Shown here: positions 46,725 to 56,000 of the stretch, one piece after another
Layout: every line of letters starts with the position of its first letter
Position numbering within the stretch: the first letter of the stretch is position 1
From: Agarilytica sp033852175
GTDB taxonomy: Bacteria > Pseudomonadota > Gammaproteobacteria > Pseudomonadales > Cellvibrionaceae
DNA length: 64,000 bases
Direction of reading: 5' to 3'
NCBI GenBank assembly: GCA_033852175.1
Contig: JAWSUY010000023.1
Span: 1-64,000, forward strand
Notes under the pieces: model-generated
The model's input: the letters and a program-made list of their open reading frames with translations, nothing else
What the model was told of the DNA's origin: nothing
Database searches by the model: none
Program-made: the position numbers and the translations under genes

Positions 46725-49400
46725 ATGAAGATCTTATACGGAATGATCCAAATACTCTTTTACGTACACTTGCTTTCATTGCAGTGTAAAACTGTATTTT
46801 CACTCTTATTCTTCAACACCAGAATCGAGCACATTACAATCAACAAAAAGCGGATAATTTTGAAATTTCACACGACATTACTACTATTTCTTTTGGTATC
46901 AGCATTCCATGTTGAAACTTCTTATGCTGCCACACCCAAAACTTCAAATAAATCAATGGCATTAGAAATCATAAAACACTTCGACATCCCCTCACAGTCA
47001 TTAACCAATGCCTTACTTGAGTACGGTTTACAAGCCAACATCAGTATCGTGATTTCTCTGCAAGACCCCCTCATATCAAAACATGACTCTAGCCCGCTCA
47101 TAGGCGATTATTCAATACGCCAAGCTTTGGAGGTTCTGCTATCCAAAACGTCTTTTACATTCGCATTTGACTCAAGTACTCACTCGATGACGGTAAATAC
47201 TTTTAATGCACCAAAAACATCCACACCATCTCCCCATATCTACAACACTAATTCTCGACAAGAAGAAGTCCTTGTCGTAACAGCACGTCATAGAAAGGAG
47301 AATCTACACGATGTACCGATGTCCGTGTCAGTATTTGACGGGGACACCCTGGAATTAAACGGAACACAAGACCTAATTCAACTCGGACTATATGCGGTAA
47401 ACACTACGCTCAAAGTTATTCAGGGCACTAATTCAACCATGGTGGCAATTATTCGTGGAGTCGGCTATCAGGATCCATCAGCCGGGCTTGAACGGGGCGT
47501 CGGTATATATATCGACGATGTTTACTTTTACCGGCCTCAAAGTGTCACATTAGAAATATACGATACCGAACGCATAGAAATATTACGAGGCCCTCAGGGC
47601 ACACTTTACGGACGCAATACCACCGGTGGCGCAATAAAGTACACCACAAAACGCCTTAAAGACGACCCCGCAGTAAATGTGAAATTATCAGGCGGCTCAT
47701 TCAATCAGTTGGATATTTTAGCCTCAGGCAGTACACCTTTAGCCAACAATTTAGTGAAAATAGGAGGGAGCATTGCCTCATTCTCTCGAGATGGTTTTGG
47801 CAAAAACCTAACCACCGGGGATGAAAATTATAATAAGAATATTCTTGGAGTACGATCTACTTTGGAATTCACACCGTCAGACGATCTATTTATCCGTATA
47901 GCTGGCGACCAGACAGTGGATTCATCATTACCAATATCAGGAAGATTATCCCATCCAACAGGAGAGGAACCGTCTGTCGACAATATCTATGATACACACG
48001 CAGGCATTGCTAATTCAAATCACCCCATTAATAAAAATAAGGTCGTAAAACGTGGGGTATCCTCATATGCACAGTGGACAGCAGACAAACACTTTACCCT
48101 AACGTTTATCAGTGCTTACAGGGAAGACCGCAGCGAATTACTCGTTGACAGCTTCGCCAACGAAGCGATAATCGGAGATAGCTTTTTTATTTACGAAAAC
48201 AAACAAAACAGCCAAGAGATTCGCTTAGCCTTTGACACTCAAAATATTCACGTTTTAGCCGGCGCCTATTATTTAAACGCAAACGCATTATCGACTACCG
48301 ATGGGGTCGTAGGTTTTTTTGGGCAAAGCGCCGTATATTTTAATTTGGCCGATGTTGACACAGCGTCTTGGGCATTTTTCGGTACGCTTGAAATTAAAAT
48401 ATCAGATACACTCAATGCCTCAGTTGGCACAAGATATACTCAAGATAAAAAAACAATCGAAACAATTAACGGCTTATTTTTACCAACTTCTTCCGGCGAT
48501 TTAATTTCCCCTCATTTTGGAGGAGATGGCTTTGCTTTTTTTAGGCCCGAATATGACAATGATGGAAATGAAGTATTTCCTCGGTTTCAGGGCAGCCGAA
48601 ACGACAGCGCGACAACCCCGCGCATAAATCTAAGCTGGAAACCTCAAAACAAATTGCATATTTATGCCTCATACAGCAAAGGCTTCACTAGCGGCGGGTT
48701 TGACCCAAGGGGAATTTATACCCAACCACTAATACGAAAAGGATTCGAACCAGAAATTTTAGACAGCTATGAGTTCGGACTCAAAACACTGCATTGGGAA
48801 GACAGAATCACCTCACACTCCGCCATTTTTTATAGCGATTATAAAAATGCAATCATTGTTTCCGAAGTTGAATTCGCCAGTATTTCACCAGCCCTGGCAG
48901 ATCAAAAGTTTTTAACCGTTAGCAATGCTGCAAATGCGACGATTAGCGGTTTTGAGTTAGAGGTTAGCGCGCACATTACAGAAAAACTCTCCTCAAACCT
49001 TGCAATAGGGATAATCAAAGCCGATTACAATACCTATAACGAGGGGAACGGAGACGTATCCGATCAGCGAGTTATAATTGACACGCCAAAAAACACCTTA
49101 TCATTCGCCCAGACATACAGAACAGATTGGGGGCAAGGAACACTCTCGATAATATCCTCAATCAACTACCGTAGTACAAGCGCTTTAAACCGCGGGGAAT
49201 TGGGAACCCAAATTAATAACCAATCGGGATATAGCCTTATTAATGCCAGCGTTGTTTGGACCTCCCATAGCGAAGGTTTGCAAATCAGTATTCATGGACA
49301 AAACTTATCAAACAAACAATATAAAGTTTCTGGATATACCGGCACTGATACTTATGGCAATCCGAGAACCGTTACAGTAGCAGTCAAATACAGTATATAG
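46725..49400 (+). CDS. TonB-dependent outer-membrane receptor with N-terminal STN domain (copy 2)
   Basis: 891 residues from ATG 46725, but the signal-like core (FHTTLLLFLLVSAFHVETSYA) begins near residue 47. A TTG at 46860, preceded by GCGGA, would remove 45 odd residues and may be the true start. Domains match copy 1: STN (about 87-160), TonB-box-like EEVLVVTAR, plug with RIEILRGPQGTLYGRNTTGG, then barrel ending KYSI. Large blocks are identical to copy 1 (such as QGTLYGRNTTGGAIKYTTKRL shortened here to GRNTTGGAIKYTTKRL), showing tandem duplication, but surface-loop regions differ, so ligand preference may have diverged. Its stop is 13 bp from the stop of the convergent thioesterase gene. 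Confidence 0.88.
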   Translation: MKILYGMIQILFYVHLLSLQCKTVFSLLFFNTRIEHITINKKRIILKFHTTLLLFLLVSAFHVETSYAATPKTSNKSMALEIIKHFDIPSQSLTNALLEYGLQANISIVISLQDPLISKHDSSPLIGDYSIRQALEVLLSKTSFTFAFDSSTHSMTVNTFNAPKTSTPSPHIYNTNSRQEEVLVVTARHRKENLHDVPMSVSVFDGDTLELNGTQDLIQLGLYAVNTTLKVIQGTNSTMVAIIRGVGYQDPSAGLERGVGIYIDDVYFYRPQSVTLEIYDTERIEILRGPQGTLYGRNTTGGAIKYTTKRLKDDPAVNVKLSGGSFNQLDILASGSTPLANNLVKIGGSIASFSRDGFGKNLTTGDENYNKNILGVRSTLEFTPSDDLFIRIAGDQTVDSSLPISGRLSHPTGEEPSVDNIYDTHAGIANSNHPINKNKVVKRGVSSYAQWTADKHFTLTFISAYREDRSELLVDSFANEAIIGDSFFIYENKQNSQEIRLAFDTQNIHVLAGAYYLNANALSTTDGVVGFFGQSAVYFNLADVDTASWAFFGTLEIKISDTLNASVGTRYTQDKKTIETINGLFLPTSSGDLISPHFGGDGFAFFRPEYDNDGNEVFPRFQGSRNDSATTPRINLSWKPQNKLHIYASYSKGFTSGGFDPRGIYTQPLIRKGFEPEILDSYEFGLKTLHWEDRITSHSAIFYSDYKNAIIVSEVEFASISPALADQKFLTVSNAANATISGFELEVSAHITEKLSSNLAIGIIKADYNTYNEGNGDVSDQRVIIDTPKNTLSFAQTYRTDWGQGTLSIISSINYRSTSALNRGELGTQINNQSGYSLINASVVWTSHSEGLQISIHGQNLSNKQYKVSGYTGTDTYGNPRTVTVAVKYSI

Positions 49401-49413
49401 TCGTTCAGAATAC

Positions 49414-50163
49414 TTATAGAAGAATGTATTTTGCAATAAGCCTCAACAACTTGTCTTTATGCGGATTAATAAAAAAGTGATCGCCGGGAAACATATGTCT
49501 CTTAAAGTCCGATGACGACCGTAATTCCCAGGCATCTATATCCTCCATACTAACACCAGGGTCACTAAGACCACCAAAGGCACGGAGGGGGATATTCAGT
49601 ACGTCGTCCACATCAAAGGACCACGTTTCACAGACCTGAAAATCAGCGCGCAATATCGGCAATATCAACTCTGCAAGCTCTTTGTTTTCCAATACGGCTC
49701 TAGGCGTACCATTAATCCTGTCGATTTCTTCGAAGAAATCATCGTGAGACAAAGCATGAATAGGCTTTTTGTCACGGGGTAAATGCGGGGCTTTTGCGCC
49801 TGAAACAAATAGCTCTTTCGGTAAATTTAGCCCCTGCTTCGACAGCGCATTCGCCAGTTCAAAAGCTAAGCGTGCACCCATGCTGTGACCATAAAAATAA
49901 AAATCACAGTCATTAAGATAGGGTTTAATTGCACTGACTAAAGCGTCGATGATGGTCTGCAAATCGGTATAGCAGGCTTCGTGCATACGCCCAAAATGGC
50001 CCGGCAATTGTAGCGCACAGACTTCGATACCCGCCGGTAAGCTATCTTGCCATCCGGCGAAAGCTGAGGCTGAGCCTCCTGCATAGGGAATACAAAACAA
50101 CCGTTTAGTTGGGTTATTAATAGGCTGAAGAACTTGAAACCAGATATCGTCTTTAATATTCAT
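49414..50163 (-). CDS. Type II thioesterase
   Basis: 249 residues, alpha/beta hydrolase of the GrsT/RifR type. Catalytic triad visible: S94 in YGHSMG, D201 in GGLSDPGVS and H229 in FPGDHFF. The N-terminal IPYAGGSA and LQLPGH motifs are typical. Such enzymes remove wrongly loaded or stalled acyl groups from carrier proteins of PKS/NRPS systems. It is the last gene of the minus-strand biosynthetic operon, 106 bp after the P450 gene, with no strong ribosome site before its ATG. As the megasynthase has no terminal thioesterase, a role in product release is also possible (inference). Confidence 0.88.
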   Translation of the reverse strand: MNIKDDIWFQVLQPINNPTKRLFCIPYAGGSASAFAGWQDSLPAGIEVCALQLPGHFGRMHEACYTDLQTIIDALVSAIKPYLNDCDFYFYGHSMGARLAFELANALSKQGLNLPKELFVSGAKAPHLPRDKKPIHALSHDDFFEEIDRINGTPRAVLENKELAELILPILRADFQVCETWSFDVDDVLNIPLRAFGGLSDPGVSMEDIDAWELRSSSDFKRHMFPGDHFFINPHKDKLLRLIAKYILL

Positions 50164-50269
50164 TGTATTTAATATTTACACCAAAAAATGTAATTCACTG
50201 GCTAATGCAGCCCCATTACAGATTTTCAGAGCCTTTTATTATTGAACAGAGACCGTACTATACAGCTCT

Positions 50270-51670
50270 TCAGCGAGGCGTAAAAATAATCTTCAGAGGA
50301 ACCACCGGTTTCATGAGCGCCTCAGCTTTTGGTTTGGGCAACGATTCCCCTTCAGCAAACTCAAAATCAAATTGCCTCAATAGCGAGATACAAATGAGCA
50401 TCATCTCCGTCATTGCCAAACTCTGCCCTATACACACGTGAGGACCTATACCAAATGGCAGGTAGGCACCACGCGGGATCTTTTGAGCTCCCGGCATAAA
50501 TCGATCGGGTTTGAATGTCTCAGGCTCTGGATACCAGCGTGGGTCACGATGAACATGCCAGGTAGGGACACTGACAGTTGCGCCTCTAGGTATGTTCCAT
50601 TCACCTATTTTCACATCGCGAACTGCACGCCGATTAAATAGGCCGAACACCACAGGGCATATTCTCATGGATTCCTTTATCGTGGCATTGAGCCATAGCA
50701 ACTCAGCCAATTCTTTTGGCGTTGGGTGCCTGTTATTCAGGACTTGCTGAATTTCTTGTCTCGCTTTATCCGCATAATCCCGGTGTTGTGTCAAATAGCC
50801 TATCCACCAGGTTAAGGCAGCGGCGGTGGTATCGTGGCCAGCAGCAAATATAACTGCACAATTATCATGAATTTCAGCTTCCGAAAGCCTTTTCTCTGCT
50901 GAATCACCACGTCCCTCTTCGTCCCGCGCACTCAAAAGCATATGAAGATAGTCGTATTCCTTGACCGGATCATCAATCGCCGCCCTACGACGCTGTATTT
51001 GCCCCTGAATCAAATTATCAATGATTCCTTTGTCTTGCTGTTTTTGCTTTCGGCCTGGAAATGGAAAGTAACCAGTAGGAGTCATCGGCCATCCTAATTC
51101 GCGTACCGTTTGATGCTCAAGCGAACGGACTGCTCCCGAGACACTGAGAGACTCCTCTGCACTAGCTTTGTAAGAAAACAATACGCGAAGTATGACATCC
51201 GCAGTCAATTTTGTTGTTAATTGGTCAATATCAACGAGCGCGCCACTCTCCCCAGCCTTGGGTAGGATCGCCGTAAAACAATCGCTTATCGCGTCGGCCA
51301 TCAAGCCCATATAACCGGCAATTTTTTTAGGTGCAAAACCAGGAGTAAGTATTCGGCGTTGCCGCTTCCAGACATCGCCTTCCACGGTCAAGACATTCTT
51401 CCCATAAATTGATGTAAAAACATCCATAGTCCGCTCATGACGTATGAAGTCTTCACCCTTCGTGACAATCGCCTCTCGAATTAACTCAGGTAAAAAAAGA
51501 AGATAAACGCTGACATTAACGATACGAAAATAAGCAATATCTTCATATTGATTACGAAGTCCTTGCATAAAACCAATGGGATCGTTTTTCAATTGGCTAA
51601 TATGTCCCAAGCCCAGCCAAGAATTTTTTGGACCCGGTGGTTTTTTGTCAGAACTAATAGTTGTGCTCAT
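50270..51670 (-). CDS. Cytochrome P450 mono-oxygenase
   Basis: 466 residues with all hallmarks: C-helix WKRQRR (101-106), I-helix oxygen-binding AGHDTT (277-282), ExxR in ESMR (333-336), and the haem loop FGIGPHVCIG with ligand C413. No membrane anchor, so probably soluble; needs ferredoxin/reductase or another electron donor not encoded here. Position between the CCR-like and thioesterase genes of the same strand (42 and 106 bp gaps) makes it a tailoring enzyme of the polyketide pathway, hydroxylating or epoxidising the chain or final product. Substrate unknown. Confidence 0.92.
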   Translation of the reverse strand: MSTTISSDKKPPGPKNSWLGLGHISQLKNDPIGFMQGLRNQYEDIAYFRIVNVSVYLLFLPELIREAIVTKGEDFIRHERTMDVFTSIYGKNVLTVEGDVWKRQRRILTPGFAPKKIAGYMGLMADAISDCFTAILPKAGESGALVDIDQLTTKLTADVILRVLFSYKASAEESLSVSGAVRSLEHQTVRELGWPMTPTGYFPFPGRKQKQQDKGIIDNLIQGQIQRRRAAIDDPVKEYDYLHMLLSARDEEGRGDSAEKRLSEAEIHDNCAVIFAAGHDTTAAALTWWIGYLTQHRDYADKARQEIQQVLNNRHPTPKELAELLWLNATIKESMRICPVVFGLFNRRAVRDVKIGEWNIPRGATVSVPTWHVHRDPRWYPEPETFKPDRFMPGAQKIPRGAYLPFGIGPHVCIGQSLAMTEMMLICISLLRQFDFEFAEGESLPKPKAEALMKPVVPLKIIFTPR

Positions 51671-51712
51671 AATAATTTCACAATAATAAATTTAATTTAC
51701 AATACAGCTAGG

Positions 51713-52999
51713 TCAACCGAATGTCCGTTTGATATCTTTCATACTTTTTAATCCTTTTATATTTTCAGGGAAAACCAATATGCTCGCATTACCCACGACT
51801 TTATTTTCATACAAGTCTTGATGGGCTTGAGGAAGCTCATCATAATTGTAAGTTCGGGTATTCACCACTTGAATTTTTTTGCGATCGATAAGGGTATTCG
51901 CCTGACGACAATCACGGAAGTTGGCATAGTGCGAGCCAATAATACGTTTTTGATGCATCCATAAATGGCGAACATCAAATGTTAAGTCGTAGCCTGTAGT
52001 CGCACCGCAAATTAAGATACGACCAAAACGTGCCGCCAAAAATACTGACGCAGAGAAAGTTTCCATTCCGGTATGCTCAAAGACAAGGTCGGGTGAACGC
52101 TTTTCACCACAAATGTCCCATATCTTTTTCCCTAGCGCTTTGGTCATTTTATGCCGACGCGCTATTATATCATCTGAGTCACCGTGAGCATATTCCGGGG
52201 CAACATATTCGTACCCAGAAAAATCTTTACGGTTAATGTAATCCATTGCTCCTAGCTTTTTACACAACTCACCTTTTTCTTCACTGGAAACAATGGCAAT
52301 ACAATCCGCACCCATTTCACGGCAAATTTGGATTGCGTAACATCCCAACCCTCCCGCTCCCCCCCAGATAAGAACGAGTTCACCGGCTTTAAGTTCGCCA
52401 CGCGTAATCAGCATTCGATAGGCGGTAAAATACGTCAGTACGTAAGATGCAGCTTCCTCCCAGGATAAATGTTTTGGCTTTGGTAAAATCTGTTGTGCCT
52501 GAGCACGAACAAATTGAGCATAGGTACCGTCGGGTGTTTCATATCCCATTATCGATTGCTTAGGACTGCTCATCGGGTCAAAGGACGTAAAGTTGGGATT
52601 GTCTTCTGAACCCATCCCATGTTCTTGTGATTGTTTCTGGCAGGTGACGAGCACCTCATCACCGACCTTACAGTTTTTTACATTTTTTCCCACTTTCCAG
52701 ACAATACCAGAAGCATCTGACCCGGCAACATGGTAATCCTGGTCATGCAATCTAAAAACATCTATCGGTTGCGCTAAGGCCGCCCAAACGGAATTATAAT
52801 TAACACCAACCGCCATAACGCGTACAAGTACTTCATCATCACCAATATCTGGAACAGACACAACATCCTGTTTGTAGGCGACTACAGGATCACCAAATTC
52901 TCCTGACCGCAGTACCCAGGCGTGCATTTTCAACGGCACTACGCCAATCTCACCAAACTCACTGAGTCGGTAAATTTCTGGCCGGCTCTCTTCTGTCAT
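51713..52999 (-). CDS. ccr: Crotonyl-CoA carboxylase/reductase-like enzyme (CCR family)
   Basis: 428 residues, zinc-independent MDR superfamily. CCR reduces crotonyl-CoA or other 2-enoyl-CoA with NADPH while fixing CO2, giving ethylmalonyl- or alkylmalonyl-CoA extender units. The CO2-pocket residues described for CCR appear conserved: N67 in GVNYNSVW, E154 in GYETPDG (the usual Phe before it is Tyr153) and H357 in GSHYANF. NADPH motif IWGGAGGLGCY (211-221) and the WEEAASY segment are also typical. GGAG lies six bases before the ATG. It is 69 bp downstream of the megasynthase gene, so it probably supplies that enzyme's AT. A plain enoyl-CoA reductase is the alternative. Confidence 0.85.
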   Translation of the reverse strand: MTEESRPEIYRLSEFGEIGVVPLKMHAWVLRSGEFGDPVVAYKQDVVSVPDIGDDEVLVRVMAVGVNYNSVWAALAQPIDVFRLHDQDYHVAGSDASGIVWKVGKNVKNCKVGDEVLVTCQKQSQEHGMGSEDNPNFTSFDPMSSPKQSIMGYETPDGTYAQFVRAQAQQILPKPKHLSWEEAASYVLTYFTAYRMLITRGELKAGELVLIWGGAGGLGCYAIQICREMGADCIAIVSSEEKGELCKKLGAMDYINRKDFSGYEYVAPEYAHGDSDDIIARRHKMTKALGKKIWDICGEKRSPDLVFEHTGMETFSASVFLAARFGRILICGATTGYDLTFDVRHLWMHQKRIIGSHYANFRDCRQANTLIDRKKIQVVNTRTYNYDELPQAHQDLYENKVVGNASILVFPENIKGLKSMKDIKRTFG

Positions 53000-53068
53000 T
53001 CTATTCTCCAGAACAATGGGACATTCGTTTACAACTACAACTAAAGTACATAACTGTTTCGTTTGTAT

Positions 53069-56000
53069 TTATATCAGCGCACTGATTTTTTGCTCTATAT
53101 CAGCGACCAGTTTCTGTAAATACTGCTGGTACTGTAACGCCACATCGGCAATTACCGAATCCGAAAACAGTAAACGGTCATAGGCAAACTTAACCCAAAA
53201 GACATCTCCCTGAGGCACAACAAACACTCTTAGTGGGAACTGCCAACCGTCCGCCCAATAGCCTCCTTTCACACTTAAGCTTAGATTACTTTCAGCGTCG
53301 GTATTTTCATCCGAATCATCAGGCACTGGCACATTTTCAAAAATAAAATTAGATTGATACAGAGGAGCATCAGACCCCAATCCGATAAGCCTTTTTATTT
53401 CATCAATAGAGATCAAGTTATTATGCTGAAGGTCTGCATTGTTTTTATGCAAAGCTTGCAGCCACTGAGCAACCGTTTCGCTCTCATCGCTTAATTGAAC
53501 GCGCATGGGCAAACTGTTTGTACACTGGCCGATAATACGATCGATGCCATCTACATCACATGATCGCCCTGAAACAGTAACCCCATAAGCCAGATCTTTA
53601 GCGCCACTCAGGTGACTCAAAGTTAAGGCCCATGCCCCCTGAAAAACCGCATTAGGCGTGGTTTGAGAAGCCCTTGATGCAAGGCCAATGGCATCGACCA
53701 AATCACCATCGACCACAAAATAATGTTCAGCATAATGGTCGTCCGAGCTAGCACTTGTTCCCGCGTCAACAACCTCAGAAGCTGACGAAATAGAGTCCAA
53801 TAATTTTGAGGGCGTATAATTTGCAAGACGCTCTTGCCAGTATGAGCGAATCGGGCTGATATCCTGCGAATTTAACCACTGAATATATTTCTGGTAGCTC
53901 GGGCTGGAATCTAATGGCGCTACTGGTTTTCCTTGCAACAGTTGCATAGCGCAGTAAGCCAAGTCTTGAGCCAATAAACTCGAGCTCCAACCATCCAATA
54001 TAATTTGATGGTTGGATTGAATAAGCATTGACTGGCTTTTATCAGCCCTTAAGTTCACGAGATATAGTCGAACAGCTGGCGCAGCTTCAAGCTCAAAAGG
54101 AGTAAGCCGATCTTGAACCAATAGCGCTTGAGTCAGTGATTTTTGTTCCGCTTCTGATTTAGATGACCAATCTTCTTCGACAATAGAAATATCAAGACAC
54201 GAAGGATAAGTCTGAGGGTTCACCACAATTTGGAGAGGAGCATCAAGGCCATAGCCAACAAAGCACGTCCTTAAGCAAGGATGACGAACGATCAGCGCTT
54301 GCCAAAGCCCGCGCAATTGCTCCACATTAAGATGCCCATCGATCACCGAGACACCCTGAGTGATATTGCTAAGTGCCCGATTTTTATCAGACCATAGCTG
54401 ATACATTTCACGTTGAAATGGCGTTAAAGCATATGATAATTCGACATGTTCTGAGCGTAGACCCATTGAACTGAGCACAGACTCGTCAATCTCATCCATC
54501 TGTCCTTCGGCAATCGCCGTTAATATGGAGAGAAGCTCATCTCCCAGCGCCCTAATCGTCGCGTCGTTATATTGTTTTTGACTGAACTTCCAGCTTAATT
54601 GCAACTGCCCGTCACTTACAACGGCAATTATCTCATGTTCATACTGCCGCTTATTTTCACCATCACGAATAATGTGAAGTTTTTCATTAGCGAGAGTTAT
54701 TACTGAATCAGATCCTGCCGAATCCAATTCCCCTGAACTCGCTTGTGTGCCTAAATAATTAATCGCGACCTGGGCCATAGGATAGGCTTCAAACTCTCGA
54801 TGTATATCAACATCGCCACTCAATGTTTTCAACATTGAAAAACTGACGCCGTCATTTGGAATGCTGTCTAATTGCTGCTTTAAGGCCGTCAACTGTGTAG
54901 AAACAGCCGAGTCCGCGAACGACAATACAGCCGGAAATCCATAACCAAACCAACCCGCTGTCCGCGTAACATCTAAGCCCTCGGTAAACGCGCTGCGGCC
55001 ATGCCCAACAATATCGATCAGGATGCGATTATTATCCGTTTTTTTAGATAATAATGCCCCCATCGCAATAACAAGCAATTCATTGATTTTAACCGCTTGA
55101 TCCCCATCGACCAGAGAACTTAAGGCCTGTGTTGTTTCAGCAGAAAGCGAAAATAAACATTCAGTAACATCGGACTCTCTATTTTCACCCGTGCCTAGAT
55201 CCCGACTGAAAGAGCTTGCCACCTCGTCACTAAAACACGTCGACCAATATTCACGGTCAGAGGACAGTTGGTCAGATTGCGCTACTTCGGCCAGTTTCCC
55301 AGCGTAATCTTTGAAAGAACTGGTTTTCGACGGTAGCTCAATAGTGCTGATGGTCGCTTGGATTTCCTTCTGATTTGATTCTTGACTCGATTCAGAAATC
55401 CCCGCCAGTAACGTCACCAAATCCTCAATAACAAAACTCAAAGATACGGCATCCATCGCCAAATGATGCACGATCAACAATAATCGTCCTTCGGTGTTCG
55501 CACCTTCTATCACAGGGCCTTTAAAATACGCCAGCTGAAACACTTCAGCAGAGCCCAAGTTCAAACTTGCTTGAAGTTCTGCAGATTGTTTCTCAACGGT
55601 ATCTGAAAACGACGCACTATCCGAGTCAGAGCAGTAGTAATAGTGACTCAACAAAGCATCTTTTTTGTCAAAACTTTGTTGCCATTTAGCCGCCCCGGTA
55701 TCTGCGGCTAAAAAACCACTGCGTAATACATCGTGATGATCCGCCAAACGATGAGCGATCATCTCCAAGACATCCTCAGTCAGTGCAATATTGAGTTTAA
55801 AGAGCGTGCTCACATTCCAATGATTTACATTGTGGTAATCCAAAGCAAAAAACGATTCTTGAATACTGGAACAAGGGCCAGTACCCATAACAAGACCTTG
55901 CTCAACGTCAATCACGTCGGCATCGTCTAACTGTTCAATAATTTCTTGAATGGTTGGGGTACTGAACATTTTCTTGGGGTCTATAAACAGCCCCTCTTGT

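Noticed and set aside
54480..55890. A normal amino-acid epimerase in the megasynthase
   Set aside because: There is no A-PCP unit before it and the Glu of the EGHGR motif is replaced by Val, so ordinary epimerase activity is unlikely.
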